DNA of 64,000 bases from Methylovirgula ligni (GTDB lineage: Bacteria > Pseudomonadota > Alphaproteobacteria > Rhizobiales > Beijerinckiaceae), in NCBI RefSeq assembly GCF_004135935.1, contig NZ_CP025086.1, positions 558,001-622,000 of the forward strand. Direction: 5' to 3'. The notes beneath the pieces were generated by a model. That model worked only from the letters and a program-made list of their open reading frames with translations. It did not search any database and was not told where the DNA came from. Positions 52,276-62,794 of this stretch are shown here, one piece after another; the first letter of the stretch is position 1; each line of letters starts with the position of its first letter. Position numbers and translations under genes: made by a program.

Positions 52276-52881
52276 CTATTTGCGGGCGGCCTCGATCTGC
52301 GGCCAGATGGCGTTCCGCAGCGTCGCGTCGTCGATGGGGCCGACGAATTTGAAGGCGATCTTGCCGTCGCCCTTGATGATGTAAGTCTCGGGTACGCCAT
52401 AGACGCCGAAATCGATGCCGGTGCGCCCGCTCGCATCGACGCCGATGGCCGCATAGGGGTTGCCCTCCTGGCCGAGGTAGCGGCGTGCATCCTCGGGCAG
52501 GTCCTTATAGTCGATGCCGACCAGCCTTATGCCCTCACCGGCGAGGCGCTTGTCGTGCGAAAGCGCCACCAACTGCGGATTTTCCTCGTGGCAGGGACCG
52601 CACCAGGAGGCGAAAATGTTGAGCACCGTGACATGGCCCTGGCGCAGATCCTTGTCCGAAAGCCCGGGCTGGCCCGCCAGGAGCGCCGGCAGATCGAAAG
52701 CCGGCGCGGATTTGTCGATCAGCGCTGAGGGAAGACGCGAGGGATCGCCCGAGAAAAGTCGCCCCAGGAGCAGCGCGACCACGCCAACAAAAATGAACAG
52801 CGGCACATAGGCCAGCGGCGCACGTCGCTGGCGCGGAGGCACTTCCGAAGTTTCGTCAATGGGCGGCAGGGTCTCGCTCAC
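52276..52881 (-). CDS. ccmG: Thiol:disulfide interchange protein CcmG (DsbE)
   Basis: 201 aa, GTG start at 52881 overlapping ccmD (GTGA). One N-terminal membrane anchor (APLAYVPLFIFVGVVALLLG) and a periplasmic thioredoxin fold with active site ASWCGPCHEE. It keeps apocytochrome c cysteines reduced for heme attachment. The C-terminal VYGVPETYIIKGDGKIAFK is typical. Confidence 0.95.
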   Translation of the reverse strand: MSETLPPIDETSEVPPRQRRAPLAYVPLFIFVGVVALLLGRLFSGDPSRLPSALIDKSAPAFDLPALLAGQPGLSDKDLRQGHVTVLNIFASWCGPCHEENPQLVALSHDKRLAGEGIRLVGIDYKDLPEDARRYLGQEGNPYAAIGVDASGRTGIDFGVYGVPETYIIKGDGKIAFKFVGPIDDATLRNAIWPQIEAARK

Positions 52882-53045
52882 GTGCCGGCGTCCCGACCGC
52901 GATTTGCCCGCGCGGCGATCCGTTCGAGGCTGCTCTTGAGCGTCCGATAATCGATGAGCGTGCCGAGGATCATGACCGCGATCACCACGAAGGCGATGCC
53001 ATAGGCGGCGATCACATAGCCCACATGCGGCGCGGCGAGATTCAT
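52878..53045 (-). CDS. ccmD: Heme exporter protein CcmD
   Basis: 55 aa, starting MNLAAPHVGYVIAAYGIAFV at 53045, with one membrane helix and a basic C-terminus. It stabilises the CcmABCD complex and helps release holo-CcmE. Stop and start overlap with neighbours ccmC and ccmG. The longer open frame to 53897 is a shadow of ccmC. Confidence 0.92.
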   Translation of the reverse strand: MNLAAPHVGYVIAAYGIAFVVIAVMILGTLIDYRTLKSSLERIAARANRGRDAGT

Positions 53046-53806
53046 TCCGCCGGCTCCAGCACGATGTCGAGGGGAGCGGCGCCGGCGGCGGCGAGCAGCG
53101 ATAGGCGGCGCAGGCGGCGGCGCAAGATTTCGTTGCGGATCGCCAGCATGTGCAGCGTCAGAAACAGCGTGGTGAAGCCGAGCGCCATGATGAGCAGCGG
53201 CCAGAGCATCGAGGCTGCGACGGTCGGGCCACCCATGCGGAACACCGAGGCCGGCTGATGCAGCGTGTGCCACCAATCGACCGAGAATTTGATGATCGGA
53301 ATATTGACCGCGCCGACGAGGGTGAAGATGGCGACCAGCCGCGCCGCCTTGCCCGGGTCCTCGATCACCTGCCACATCGCGATGATGCCGAGATAGATGA
53401 GAAAAAGGACCAGCACGGAGGTGAGCCGCGCGTCCCAGACCCACCAGGTGCCCCATTCGGGCTCGCCCCAGAGCGAGCCGGTCGTCAGGCATAAAAACGT
53501 GAACCCCGCGCCGAGCGGTGCCGCCGCCTTCTGCGCCACATCGGCGAGCGGATGGCGGAAGACCAGCGTCCCAATCGCCGCCGAGGACATGACGAGATAG
53601 ACGAACATCGCCATCCAGGCCGAAGGCACGTGCAGATACATGATCCGCACCGTCTCGCCCTGCTGATAGTCCGGCGGCGCGACGAAAAGCGCGAGCGTGA
53701 GCCCGACGGCCAGCAGGATGGCCGTGAGCACGGCCATGATCGGCACCAGGACGCGCACAAGCCGCAGGAATTGCGTCGGATTGGCGAAATTCGGCATGCG
53801 CTCCAT
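53042..53806 (-). CDS. ccmC: Heme exporter permease CcmC
   Basis: 254 aa with six membrane helices. The heme-handling WWD motif is SLWGEPEWGTWWVWDARL, with flanking His residues in YLHVPSAWM and WWHTLHQPASV. It loads heme onto CcmE in the periplasm. ccmC normally follows ccmB directly; here an oppositely oriented ATP-grasp gene intervenes, so it needs its own promoter or transcription through that gene. Confidence 0.95.
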   Translation of the reverse strand: MERMPNFANPTQFLRLVRVLVPIMAVLTAILLAVGLTLALFVAPPDYQQGETVRIMYLHVPSAWMAMFVYLVMSSAAIGTLVFRHPLADVAQKAAAPLGAGFTFLCLTTGSLWGEPEWGTWWVWDARLTSVLVLFLIYLGIIAMWQVIEDPGKAARLVAIFTLVGAVNIPIIKFSVDWWHTLHQPASVFRMGGPTVAASMLWPLLIMALGFTTLFLTLHMLAIRNEILRRRLRRLSLLAAAGAAPLDIVLEPAE

Positions 53807-53945
53807 CTAGGCCGCCCGCCCGTGGAAGGCAAATTAAACTGGGGCCTATCCTTGCTGGAAAGTTTGCCCAATCCCGGAAGCGGCAGCACATTGGCAAAGC
53901 CCGTAACCGGCGCTAAGCCTCCGGCAAGTGATACCCGGGATGCCC

Positions 53946-54824
53946 ATGGCCCTGAAGGACACGATCAGACCTCGCCTGCCGGGCTGGGCGGACGCGATCT
54001 GGCAGCATTGGGAGCAGCACGGCGAATTTCCCAATATCCTGCGGCCGAAGACCTTCTGCGACAAGGTTTTGCATCGCATCCTCTTCGAACGCGACGAGCG
54101 GCTGATTGAAACGACCGACAAGCTGCGCGCCCGCGCCTATGTCGAAAAGCGCCTCGAGGCGGCTGTGCTCCCGAGGCTGCTCCATGTGACCGGCGATCCG
54201 GCCACCCTCCCCTTCGACGACCTGCCGCCACGATTCGTCGTAAAACCGACGCATGGATCGGGCTGGTTCGAGGTGGTGCGCGACAAGACGCGGCTCGACC
54301 GCGCCGCGTTGATCGCGACCTGTCGCGACTGGCTGGCGCGCAGCTATTACGGCCGCCATCGCGAATGGGCCTACAAGAACATCGTCCCGCGCATCCTCGT
54401 GCAGGAATTGATCGACGACGGCACCGGGCCGCTGCCGCTTGACTACCGGGTCTATACTTTCGGCGGCAAGACGACTTTCATCATCGTCGACAAGATCGAG
54501 AACGGCGTTACCTGCAGCCGTTTCTTCGACCTCGACTGGCGGCGGCTCGATATTTCCAACGGGCTGCCGGAATTTTCCGGCGACCTGCCGCGACCGAAAC
54601 ATCTGGCCGAGATGATGCGCGCCGCCGAAATCCTCGCGGAAGACACGGACTTCGTCCGCGTCGATTTCTTCGACACCGCCGCGCAGCTTTATTTCGTCGA
54701 GATGACCTGGACGCCGAACGCGGGTTTCAGGCGTTTTCACCCGCCGGTCTATGAGCGCCACTTCGGCGATCTCTGGGCAAAGCCCGGCCTCGCCGCGGTG
54801 AAATCACTCCACCCCGTACCGTAG
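53946..54824 (+). CDS. TupA-like ATP-grasp protein (polysaccharide type), inserted in ccm cluster
   Basis: About 292 aa from the ATG at 53946 (ATG 53940 and GTG 53928 are alternatives). ATP-grasp fold of the TupA/glycosyltransferase-associated family: FPNILRPKTFCDKVLHRILF, LPPRFVVKPTHGSGWFEVV (ATP-binding lysine), RILVQELIDDG, LDYRVYTFGGKTTFIIV and DFVRVDFFDTAAQLYFVEMT with metal-binding Asp/Glu. Relatives lie in teichuronic acid, capsule or O-antigen loci. Here it lies between ccmB and ccmC on the other strand, and its 3' end overlaps the ccmB 3' end by 21 bp. No sugar genes are nearby. Confidence 0.82.
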   Translation: MALKDTIRPRLPGWADAIWQHWEQHGEFPNILRPKTFCDKVLHRILFERDERLIETTDKLRARAYVEKRLEAAVLPRLLHVTGDPATLPFDDLPPRFVVKPTHGSGWFEVVRDKTRLDRAALIATCRDWLARSYYGRHREWAYKNIVPRILVQELIDDGTGPLPLDYRVYTFGGKTTFIIVDKIENGVTCSRFFDLDWRRLDISNGLPEFSGDLPRPKHLAEMMRAAEILAEDTDFVRVDFFDTAAQLYFVEMTWTPNAGFRRFHPPVYERHFGDLWAKPGLAAVKSLHPVP

Positions 54825-55487
54825 CGCCGCCGCCGCGGCGAAGGGCGTCAGCGCTACGCTGGCGAGCGTCAGCCCGCAAAGGATCAGAAACGGCGTCTTG
54901 AAGCCGACGATTGGATCGCCCGCCGCCGCCACTCCGAAAATCAGAACCGGCACCGCCAGAGGCAGGATCAGCACCGCGAGCAGAAGGCCGCCACGGCGCA
55001 GGCTCACCGTCAGCGCCGCGCCGATGGCGCCGAGCAGGGTCAGCGCCGGCGTGCCGACGAGCAGCGAGGCGACGACACGCGGGAGTTCGGCTGGCGCGAG
55101 TCCCAGCATCAGGCCGAAAATCGGGCTCGCCGCGACGAGCGGCAGGCCGGTCAGCAGCCAATGCGCCAGGCATTTGACGAGGACGATCAATTCCAGCGGC
55201 GTTTCGCTGGTGAGGAAAAGATCGAGCGAGCCGTCTTCGGCATCGGCCTGGAGCAGCCGGTCGAGGCCCAGCAACGTCGCGAGCAGCGCCGCGATCCAGA
55301 GGATCGCCGGACCGATGCGTGCCAGCAGCGTCTGGTCCGGCCCCACCGCGAAGGGCGTAATCGTGACGAGGCACAGGAAGAACACGACGCCCATGCTGAT
55401 AGCGCCGCCGATGCGCCGGCCGATCCGCAGATCGCGCAGCAGCAGTGCCCGGAGCGGCGCCGGTCGAGTGCGCGGGCTCTGGCTCAT
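54804..55487 (-). CDS. ccmB: Heme exporter permease CcmB
   Basis: 227 aa from the ATG at 55487, overlapping ccmA by 4 bp. Six membrane helices; conserved features are LLLRDLRIGRRIGGAISMGV, LLQADAEDGSLDLFLTSETP and RGGLLLAVLILPLAVPVLIFG. With CcmA it forms the ABC module that releases holo-CcmE from CcmC. Its 3' end overlaps the convergent ATP-grasp gene. Confidence 0.95.
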   Translation of the reverse strand: MSQSPRTRPAPLRALLLRDLRIGRRIGGAISMGVVFFLCLVTITPFAVGPDQTLLARIGPAILWIAALLATLLGLDRLLQADAEDGSLDLFLTSETPLELIVLVKCLAHWLLTGLPLVAASPIFGLMLGLAPAELPRVVASLLVGTPALTLLGAIGAALTVSLRRGGLLLAVLILPLAVPVLIFGVAAAGDPIVGFKTPFLILCGLTLASVALTPFAAAAALRYGVE

Positions 55488-56077
55488 GCGGCGCGGCCCA
55501 GCACCAGTTCCCGTGCCGTGACCGGCAAGGGCGCATGGGTCGCCGCGACGAGGAGACCGCCGGCGGCCAGATGCTCCCGCATCAATTCGCCGACGCTCTC
55601 CTGCGAGGCTGCGTCGAGCGCCGTCAGCGGCTCGTCGAGGAGCCAAAGCGGGCGCTGGACAGCGACGAGGCGCGCGAGAGCGGCGCGACGCTTCTGGCCG
55701 GCCGAGAGATAGGCGGCTGGGAGATCGGCGACGGCGGCAAGGCCGAGACGTCCGATCGCATGCTCGACATTCTGCCCTCCGAGCAGCGCGGAGGAGAACG
55801 CGAGGTTCTCGATGAGCGTTAAGGCCGGTTTCAGGGCATCGGCATGCCCAATATAATGGCAGAGTTCGCCGCGCCGCGCCTCGGTTTCGGGGCTCAAGGC
55901 GATCTGCCCGGCGGCGAGCGGCAGGAGACCGGCGAGAGCGCGCAGCAGCGTCGATTTGCCCGCCCCGTTCGGCCCTTTGACGACGAGCGCCTCGCCGGGG
56001 CCGAGGCGAAAGCCGAGCCCGGCGAAAATGACGCGTCCGCCGCGTTCGACGCTGAGGCCCGAAGCTTCAATCTGCAT
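55484..56077 (-). CDS. ccmA: Heme exporter ATP-binding protein CcmA
   Basis: 197 aa from the ATG at 56077 ([18 protein letters not shown]). Walker [10 protein letters not shown], signature LSAGQKRR, Walker [13 protein letters not shown] and switch His in AATHAPL. First gene of the ccm cluster, divergent from acnA as in most Hyphomicrobiales. Confidence 0.95.
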   Translation of the reverse strand: MQIEASGLSVERGGRVIFAGLGFRLGPGEALVVKGPNGAGKSTLLRALAGLLPLAAGQIALSPETEARRGELCHYIGHADALKPALTLIENLAFSSALLGGQNVEHAIGRLGLAAVADLPAAYLSAGQKRRAALARLVAVQRPLWLLDEPLTALDAASQESVGELMREHLAAGGLLVAATHAPLPVTARELVLGRAA

Positions 56078-56209
56078 GGCGGGCGCGGTCCCGGTCGTCC
56101 TATGGCGCGCGGCCTGCATGGCGCGGCTTTTGTTGGTGTAGCGGCTAGATTGGAAATTATCTATAAGCCGGCATCATCGCGTTTCTCAACATCAAGGGCC
56201 CTGCAGCCG

Positions 56210-58939
56210 ATGGCTTCGCTCGATTCCTTTAAAAGCCGAAAAATCCTCAATGTCGGCGCCAAAACCTACCATTATTTCTCGCTGAAAGCGGCCGAGAGGC
56301 ACGGCCTGCCTGGCATTTCCCGGCTTCCCTTCTCGATGAAGGTGCTGCTCGAAAATCTGCTGCGCTTCGAGGACGGCCGCTCGGTCACCAAGGAAGACAT
56401 CCAGTCGGTTGCCGAATGGCTGACCAATAAGGGCAAGGAGGAAAAGGAAATCGCTTTCCGTCCGACGCGCGTCCTGATGCAGGATTTTACCGGCGTGCCG
56501 GCGGTCGTCGATCTCGCCGCCATGCGCGACGCCATGCTGAAACTTGGCGGCAGCCCGCAGAAGATCAATCCGCTCGTCCCGGTCGATCTCGTCATCGACC
56601 ATTCGGTGATCGTCGATGCCTTCGGCAATTCCAAGGCGCTCAAGACCAATGTCGATCTCGAATATGACCGGAACGGCGAGCGCTATCGCTTCCTGAAATG
56701 GGGCCAGGGCTCGTTCGACAATTTCCGCGTCGTGCCACCCGGCACCGGCATCTGCCATCAGGTCAACCTCGAATATCTCGCCCAGACCGTCTGGACGCGG
56801 AAGGAAAAATTCTCTCCCGGCAAAGGCAAGGAGGCGACGGTCGAGGTCGCCTATCCCGACTCACTCGTCGGCACCGATTCGCATACGACCATGGTCAACG
56901 GCCTCTCGGTTCTCGGCTGGGGCGTCGGCGGCATCGAGGCGGAAGCCTGCATGCTCGGCCAGCCGCTCTCCATGCTGCTGCCGGAAGTCATCGGCTTCAA
57001 ACTGACCGGCGAATTGAAGGAAGGCGTCACCGCCACCGATCTCGTGCTGACCGTCACGCAGATGCTGCGCAAGCTCGGCGTCGTCGGCAAGTTCGTCGAA
57101 TTCTACGGCCAGGGCCTCAAGCACCTCTCCCTCGCCGACCGCGCGACCATCGCCAATATGGCGCCGGAATATGGCGCGACCTGCGGCTTCTTCCCGGTTG
57201 ACGGCGAGACGTTGAACTATCTGCAGACCTCGGCCCGCACGCCGGCCCGTGTCGCCCTCGTCGAGAAATATGCCAAGGCGCAGGGCCTGTTTCGCACCTC
57301 GGCGGCGCCGGACCCGATCTTCACCGACACGATCGAGCTCGATCTTTCGACCGTCGTGCCGTCGATGGCCGGCCCGAAGCGGCCCGAGGGCCGCATCGCG
57401 CTCGGTGCCGTCGCACCGGGGTTCAAGACCGCGCTCGCGGGCGAATACAAGAAGACCGAAGACGGCGAGAAGCGCTATGCCGTTGTGGGCAAGAATTTCG
57501 ACATCGGCCACGGCGATGTCGTGATCGCGGCGATTACCTCCTGCACCAACACCTCGAACCCGAGCGTGCTGATCGGCGCGGGCCTGCTCGCCCGCAATGC
57601 CGTCGCGCGCGGGCTGACGGCGAAGCCGTGGGTGAAGACCTCGCTCGCGCCCGGCAGCCAGGTCGTCGCCGAATATCTCGCCAATTCCGGCCTGCAGAAA
57701 GACCTCGACAAGCTCGGCTTCAACCTCGTCGGCTTCGGCTGCACGACCTGCATCGGCAACAGCGGGCCGCTGCCGCAGGAGATTTCCGACACGATCAACC
57801 AGAACGGCATCGTCGCCGCGGCGGTGCTCTCCGGCAACCGCAACTTCGAAGGCCGCGTCAGCCCTGACGTGCAGGCGAACTATCTTGCCTCGCCGCCGCT
57901 CGTCGTCGCCCATGCCATCGCCGGCACGGTGACGAAAGATCTCGATACCGAACCGCTCGGCCACGATAAGAAGGGTAATCCCGTCTATCTGCGCGACATC
58001 TGGCCATCCACCGAGGAGATCAACGAGTTCGCCGAAAAATATGTGACGAAGAAGATCTTCAAGAGCCGCTACGCCGCCGTCTTCGAAGGCGACGCGCACT
58101 GGCGCAAGGTGAAGGTGCCGGACGGCGAGACCTATCGCTGGGACATCGGCTCGACCTATGTGCAGAACCCGCCCTATTTCGAGGGTCTGACCAAGGAGCC
58201 GGTGCCGGTAACGGATATCGTCAACGCCCGCGTGCTCGCGCTCTTCGGCGACAAGATCACGACCGACCACATCTCGCCGGCCGGCTCGATCAAGGCCGCC
58301 TCGCCGGCCGGCAAGTTCCTGCTCGAACATCAGGTGTCGCAACAGAACTTCAATCAATACGGCACGCGCCGCGGCAACCATGAGATCATGATGCGCGGCA
58401 CCTTCGCCAATATCCGCATCAAGAACTTCATCCTCTCCAAAGCCGATGGCAGCGTGCCGGAAGGCGGCCTGACCAAGCACTGGCCCGACGGCGAGGAACT
58501 GTCGATCTATGACGCGGCGATGAAATATCAGGCCGAGGGCGTGCCGCTCGTCGTGTTCGCCGGCGCTGAATATGGCAATGGCTCCTCGCGCGACTGGGCG
58601 GCCAAGGGCACGCGCCTGCTCGGCGTGCGCGCCGTGATCGCCGAGAGCTTCGAGCGCATCCATCGCTCGAACCTCGTCGGCATGGGCGTGCTGCCGCTCA
58701 CCTTCGAGCCGGGCACGAGCTGGAAGTCGCTCGGCCTCAAGGGCGACGAGCAGGTGACGATCCACGGCCTCGGCGACACGCTGAAACCGCGCCAGACGCT
58801 CGAGGCGCTCATCAAATATGCCAACGGCACCGAGAAGAAAGTGCCGCTGCTCAACCGCATCGCGACCGAGGATGAGCTTGAGTACTTCAAGAACGGCGGC
58901 ATCCTGTCCTACGTCCTGCGCCAGCTCGCTGCGGCGTAA
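56210..58939 (+). CDS. acnA: Aconitate hydratase AcnA
   Basis: 909 aa from the ATG at 56210; the longer frame runs antisense to ccmA. TCA-cycle isomerisation of citrate to isocitrate. The [4Fe-4S] cluster ligands are Cys445 ([10 protein letters not shown]), Cys511 and Cys514 ([12 protein letters not shown]). Also seen are [37 protein letters not shown] and the C-terminal swivel domain [20 protein letters not shown]. As an iron-sulfur enzyme it ties into the iron economy. A strong terminator follows. Confidence 0.97.
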   Translation: MASLDSFKSRKILNVGAKTYHYFSLKAAERHGLPGISRLPFSMKVLLENLLRFEDGRSVTKEDIQSVAEWLTNKGKEEKEIAFRPTRVLMQDFTGVPAVVDLAAMRDAMLKLGGSPQKINPLVPVDLVIDHSVIVDAFGNSKALKTNVDLEYDRNGERYRFLKWGQGSFDNFRVVPPGTGICHQVNLEYLAQTVWTRKEKFSPGKGKEATVEVAYPDSLVGTDSHTTMVNGLSVLGWGVGGIEAEACMLGQPLSMLLPEVIGFKLTGELKEGVTATDLVLTVTQMLRKLGVVGKFVEFYGQGLKHLSLADRATIANMAPEYGATCGFFPVDGETLNYLQTSARTPARVALVEKYAKAQGLFRTSAAPDPIFTDTIELDLSTVVPSMAGPKRPEGRIALGAVAPGFKTALAGEYKKTEDGEKRYAVVGKNFDIGHGDVVIAAITSCTNTSNPSVLIGAGLLARNAVARGLTAKPWVKTSLAPGSQVVAEYLANSGLQKDLDKLGFNLVGFGCTTCIGNSGPLPQEISDTINQNGIVAAAVLSGNRNFEGRVSPDVQANYLASPPLVVAHAIAGTVTKDLDTEPLGHDKKGNPVYLRDIWPSTEEINEFAEKYVTKKIFKSRYAAVFEGDAHWRKVKVPDGETYRWDIGSTYVQNPPYFEGLTKEPVPVTDIVNARVLALFGDKITTDHISPAGSIKAASPAGKFLLEHQVSQQNFNQYGTRRGNHEIMMRGTFANIRIKNFILSKADGSVPEGGLTKHWPDGEELSIYDAAMKYQAEGVPLVVFAGAEYGNGSSRDWAAKGTRLLGVRAVIAESFERIHRSNLVGMGVLPLTFEPGTSWKSLGLKGDEQVTIHGLGDTLKPRQTLEALIKYANGTEKKVPLLNRIATEDELEYFKNGGILSYVLRQLAAA

Positions 58940-58964
58940 CGCAGAAACATCTGACGGAAACAGC

Positions 58965-58995
58965 GATGGCCGGGCTTAGCCCGGCCATCTTTTTT
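58965..58995 (+). terminator. Rho-independent terminator after acnA
   Basis: An 11-bp perfect stem GATGGCCGGGC / GCCCGGCCATC with a TTA loop is followed by six T residues. Confidence 0.95.
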
Positions 58996-59085
58996 CCGCG
59001 CGAGCGGAATTTCGAGCAAATAGCCGGCGTACTTGCCCCCACTCTCCCAACCTGCTTAAAACCCCGCCGACAGCAGGAGCAGAAT

Positions 59086-60195
59086 ATGTCGGTCAACAAG
59101 CTTTTCGTTTTGCCGGGCGACGGCATCGGTCCCGAAGTGACGGCCGAAGTCGAGAAGATCGCCAATTTTCTCACCAAGGAAGGCATCGCCCGTTTCGAGA
59201 TCGAGCGCGGCCTCGTCGGCGGCGCGGCTTATGATGCGCATGGCGTCGCCATCAGCGAGGACGACATGGCGCGCGCTGGCGCCGCGGACGCCATTCTGCT
59301 CGCCGCTGTCGGCGGCCCAAAGTGGGACAAGGTGCCTTACGACGTGCGCCCGGAAGCCGGTCTGCTGCGGCTGCGCAAGGACTTCAATCTCTATGCCAAC
59401 CTGCGCCCGGCGATCTGCTATCCGGCGCTCGCCGACGCCTCCTCGCTGAAGCGCGAACTCGTGGACGGTCTCGATCTCCTCATCGTCCGCGAACTGACCG
59501 GCGGCGTTTATTTCGGCGAACCGAAACAGATCATCGATCTCGGCAACGGTCAGAAACGCGCCATCGATACGCAAGTCTACGACACTTACGAGATCGAGCG
59601 GATCGGCCGCATCGCCTTCGAACTCGCGCGCAAGCGCCGCAACAAGGTCACCTCGTCCGAGAAGCACAATGTCATGAAGTCCGGCGTCTTGTGGCGCGAG
59701 GTCATCATCGATCTGCACAAGCGCGAGTTCCCGGATGTCGAGCTCGAGCATCAGCTCGCCGACGCGCTCGGCATGCAGCTTGTGCGCCGGCCGAAGCAGT
59801 TCGATGTGATCGTCACCGACAATCTCTTCGGCGACATGCTGTCCGATGTCGCCTCGATGCTCACCGGCTCGCTCGGCATGCTGCCGTCGGCCTCGCTCGG
59901 CGCGGAAGACGCGAAGACCGGCCATCGCAAGGCGCTCTATGAGCCGGTGCATGGCTCGGCGCCGGATATCGCCGGCAAGGGTCTCGCCAATCCGATCGCA
60001 ATGATCGGCTCATTCGGCATGGCGCTGCGCTATTCCTTTGGCCTGACGGAACTCGCCGACAAGCTCGAAGCCGCCATCGCCGGGGTGCTCGACAAGGGCC
60101 TGCGCACCGCCGACATCAAGGGCAATGCGCCGAAGGCGATCTCGACCTCAGAGATGGGCGACGCCATCCTGGCGGAGCTGAAGGCGCGCGTCTGA
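59086..60195 (+). CDS. leuB: 3-isopropylmalate dehydrogenase
   Basis: 369 aa from the ATG at 59086 with AGGAG upstream; the longer frame starts within the acnA terminator. NAD-dependent oxidative decarboxylation in leucine synthesis. Motifs: [73 protein letters not shown] and [19 protein letters not shown]. leuC and leuD are not adjacent. The stop is immediately followed by a dispersed-repeat pair. Confidence 0.97.
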   Translation: MSVNKLFVLPGDGIGPEVTAEVEKIANFLTKEGIARFEIERGLVGGAAYDAHGVAISEDDMARAGAADAILLAAVGGPKWDKVPYDVRPEAGLLRLRKDFNLYANLRPAICYPALADASSLKRELVDGLDLLIVRELTGGVYFGEPKQIIDLGNGQKRAIDTQVYDTYEIERIGRIAFELARKRRNKVTSSEKHNVMKSGVLWREVIIDLHKREFPDVELEHQLADALGMQLVRRPKQFDVIVTDNLFGDMLSDVASMLTGSLGMLPSASLGAEDAKTGHRKALYEPVHGSAPDIAGKGLANPIAMIGSFGMALRYSFGLTELADKLEAAIAGVLDKGLRTADIKGNAPKAISTSEMGDAILAELKARV

Positions 60196-60196
60196 T

Positions 60197-60273
60197 CGTC
60201 ATTGCGAGGAGCAAAGCGACGAAGCAATCCAGAAATCGAAAGAGTGGATTGCTTCGCTTCGCTCGCAATGACG
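60197..60273. repeat. Dispersed repeat pair between leuB and tolB
   Basis: A longer variant of the repeat (60197-60232, CGTCATTGCGAGGAG...GAAGCAATCCAG) is followed after 12 bp by an inverted copy (60245-60273). The two arms can pair as a long hairpin, which may serve as a bidirectional terminator between the convergent leuB and tolB genes. Confidence 0.9.
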
Positions 60274-60280
60274 CGCAGAA

Positions 60281-61597
60281 TTAGCCTAGCAACGGCCCCC
60301 AGGCTGGGTCTGACGCATAGGATGGCGTCGGCACCTTGAATTCGGCGCGGCCGAAAACGTCGATCATGAAAATATGCGGCCCGGATTCGCCGCCCGGGTC
60401 GCGGAAGAACATCAGGAACAGACCGTTGGGCGCCCAGGTCGGGCCCTCGTTGTGGAAGCCTTCGGTGAGGATGCGCTCGCCCGAACCGTCCGGTTTCATG
60501 ACACCGATGGCAAAGGTGCTGGTCTTCTGCTTGGTGAAGGCGATGTAGTCGCCCTTCGGCGACCAGACCGGCGTCGAATACGACCCTTCTCCGAACGAGA
60601 TGCGCTGCGCGTCCCCGCCCGAGGCCGGCATGACGTAGATTTGCTGACTGCCGCCACGGTCGGACTCGAAGACGATCTGCGAACCGTCCGGCGAGAACGA
60701 GGGCGCGGTGTCGATGGACGACGAATTCGACAGCCGCGTCGATGCGTGCGAGGCGATATTCATCTCGTAGATGTTGGTGACGCCGTTCTCCTCCAGCGAC
60801 AGGACGACGTTCTGCCCGTTCGGCGAGAAGCGCGGCGAAAATTCCATGCCGGGGAAATTGCCGACGACCTGCCTCTGGCCGGTCTCGATATTGAGCAGCA
60901 GCACTTTCGGATCGCCGGCGCCGAACGCCATATAGGTGATCTGCTGCGAGGACGGCGAGAAGCGCGGCGTGACGACGAGGTCCTGTCCGCCCGTCAGATA
61001 GCGCACATTGGCGCCGTCCTGATCCATGATCGCAAGGCGCTTGCGGCGGTTCTCCGCCGGGCCGGTTTCATCGACGAATGCGACGCGCGTATCGAAAAAG
61101 CCCTTCTCGCCGGTGATGCGCGAGAAGATCGCATCCGAGATGATATGTGCGACGCGGCGGGAATTGTTGGGATCGGTGACATATTGCTGGCCCGCGACCT
61201 GCGCACCGGAATTCACGTCCCAGAGACGGAACTCGGTCTGCAGCCGGCCCCCATCGCCCGCGCCGCTGCGCCCGGTGACGACGAATTGCGTATCGATCGC
61301 CTTCCAGCCGTCGAACTGCGGCGCCTGGTCGGGGTTGCTGATCTGCTGCGGGAAACGGCCGGGATCGACCGGCGCGAGAAAGACCGAGCGGCTGAAATTA
61401 TTACTGATGATCGACGCGATATTCGGCCCCGCATCGCCGGCGAATTGCGTCACCGCGACATTGACCGGCTTGAAATTGCTGCCCGGCTTGACGTTGAAAT
61501 ATTGGTCCTGCGCAAAGCTGCTCCGCGGGAGCAGGAGGCTGGACGCGACTCCGGCAAGAAGCCCGGAGGCAGTACGCCGCGTGAGAATAAGAGGCAT
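60281..61597 (-). CDS. tolB: Tol-Pal system beta-propeller protein TolB
   Basis: 438 aa periplasmic protein. Leader [20 protein letters not shown], an N-terminal alpha/beta domain ([20 protein letters not shown]), then a six-bladed propeller ([73 protein letters not shown]). It works with Pal in outer-membrane constriction. pal normally follows tolB directly; here leuB and repeats lie downstream instead. Confidence 0.96.
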   Translation of the reverse strand: MPLILTRRTASGLLAGVASSLLLPRSSFAQDQYFNVKPGSNFKPVNVAVTQFAGDAGPNIASIISNNFSRSVFLAPVDPGRFPQQISNPDQAPQFDGWKAIDTQFVVTGRSGAGDGGRLQTEFRLWDVNSGAQVAGQQYVTDPNNSRRVAHIISDAIFSRITGEKGFFDTRVAFVDETGPAENRRKRLAIMDQDGANVRYLTGGQDLVVTPRFSPSSQQITYMAFGAGDPKVLLLNIETGQRQVVGNFPGMEFSPRFSPNGQNVVLSLEENGVTNIYEMNIASHASTRLSNSSSIDTAPSFSPDGSQIVFESDRGGSQQIYVMPASGGDAQRISFGEGSYSTPVWSPKGDYIAFTKQKTSTFAIGVMKPDGSGERILTEGFHNEGPTWAPNGLFLMFFRDPGGESGPHIFMIDVFGRAEFKVPTPSYASDPAWGPLLG

Positions 61598-61687
61598 GAA
61601 TGGGTCCGCTGGTTGGCGTCGAGCTATGAATGAAAATTGCGGCGATCAAAGGGAAACGGCCTCGCGTCGAGGCGCAAGGCGCGCGGG

Positions 61688-62764
61688 CTACATCGTATCG
61701 TCTTCGAACCGGACGATTCGATTCCTCCACTCGTCGTAATAGGGCTTGAAGCGATCCGGCACCGGCAGCGGATCGCATTTGCGCACCGCGCGCATGGCGC
61801 TATCCGCCAGCGCCTGCCAGGACGGATCGTCCGGCGGGTTGAGCAATGTCGGGTCGGCCGCGAGCGAGCCGTCGAGATTCAGCGGCACGCGGATTTCCGG
61901 CACATATTTCGGCCCCTGCGGCACCGTTATCGGCTGAATCCAGCAGCCCTGGAACTGGTCCTGGAACCAGCCTTCCATGGCCGCTTGAAGCGACGGTGAC
62001 ATGCGCGGCGCGCTCGCGGTCGGCGAGCCGAGCGAGGCAAGCTGCTGCAGCCGCGCGCCGGTGGAGGCGCGGCGGGACGGCGCCTCGTGGCTCAGCAGCC
62101 GGCTGATGTCGTCGGCATCGAAGTGGCGCGGCGGATCGTGCGTGTCGTCGCCCGACTTCGGCTTGCTGGCATGATGCTCATGCACCTTGGAGGGCTTCGG
62201 CGGGGCATCGTCCAGCAATTTGGCGATCTGGTCCGGCTTGAACTGCGGCGGCTTCTGCGCCTCGACCTTGGGCGGCGGCGGTTTCTTCGGCAGAATCTTG
62301 GGCCGCGGCGGCGGCAACGGTTCGTCCGCCGTCGTATCCGGTGGCGGCTTGGCCTCGATGGGTGGCACCGGGAGCAGCTTGGCCGCTGGCGGCGGCGGCG
62401 CGGCGGCGTCAGCGGGCGGCTTCGGCGGCTCGACCTTGTCGTCCTGGCCCGGATCGGCGATGCGCTTCAGCGGCGGCGGCGGTGTCGGCACGTCGCGCTT
62501 GGCATCGGCGATCGGCGGCTTGGGCTTTAAGTCCTCGGTCGTGGCGACCTGATCGACATGCGGATGCTCTTGCACCGTCTTCGCCGACTTGTCGCCCTTG
62601 ACGATCTGATTGACGTCGGAATCGGTCACGAGATCGACCGGCACCGTCTCCTGCACGTCATCGAATTTCGGACTATATGAAAAGGAGATGAGCATCGCCG
62701 CGAGCAGAGCCACATGCGCGGCGCCCGAAGCGATATATCCGGGTTTTCCCGATGCATCATCCAT
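61688..62764 (-). CDS. tolA: TolA-like cell envelope integrity protein
   Basis: 358 aa. One N-terminal membrane helix (PGYIASGAAHVALLAAMLIS), a long Pro/Lys-rich periplasmic region (PPKPPADAAAPPPPAAKLLP, LPKKPPPPKVEAQKPP) and a C-terminal TonB/TolA-type domain (FQGCWIQPITVPQGPKYVPE, WQALADSAMRAVRKCDPLPV) with two Cys. It links TolQR in the inner membrane to the envelope. Order between tolR and tolB is canonical. Confidence 0.92.
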   Translation of the reverse strand: MDDASGKPGYIASGAAHVALLAAMLISFSYSPKFDDVQETVPVDLVTDSDVNQIVKGDKSAKTVQEHPHVDQVATTEDLKPKPPIADAKRDVPTPPPPLKRIADPGQDDKVEPPKPPADAAAPPPPAAKLLPVPPIEAKPPPDTTADEPLPPPRPKILPKKPPPPKVEAQKPPQFKPDQIAKLLDDAPPKPSKVHEHHASKPKSGDDTHDPPRHFDADDISRLLSHEAPSRRASTGARLQQLASLGSPTASAPRMSPSLQAAMEGWFQDQFQGCWIQPITVPQGPKYVPEIRVPLNLDGSLAADPTLLNPPDDPSWQALADSAMRAVRKCDPLPVPDRFKPYYDEWRNRIVRFEDDTM

Positions 62765-62794
62765 CGCGGCTCAATTGCCCAGTTGCTCTTGCGC

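Noticed and set aside
52878-53897. A 339-aa frame across ccmD and ccmC
   Set aside because: Only its C-terminal 55 residues are a real protein (CcmD); the rest is a shadow of ccmC.
55844-56209. Upstream extension of acnA
   Set aside because: The extension is antisense to ccmA. AcnA homologues start at [10 protein letters not shown] (56210).
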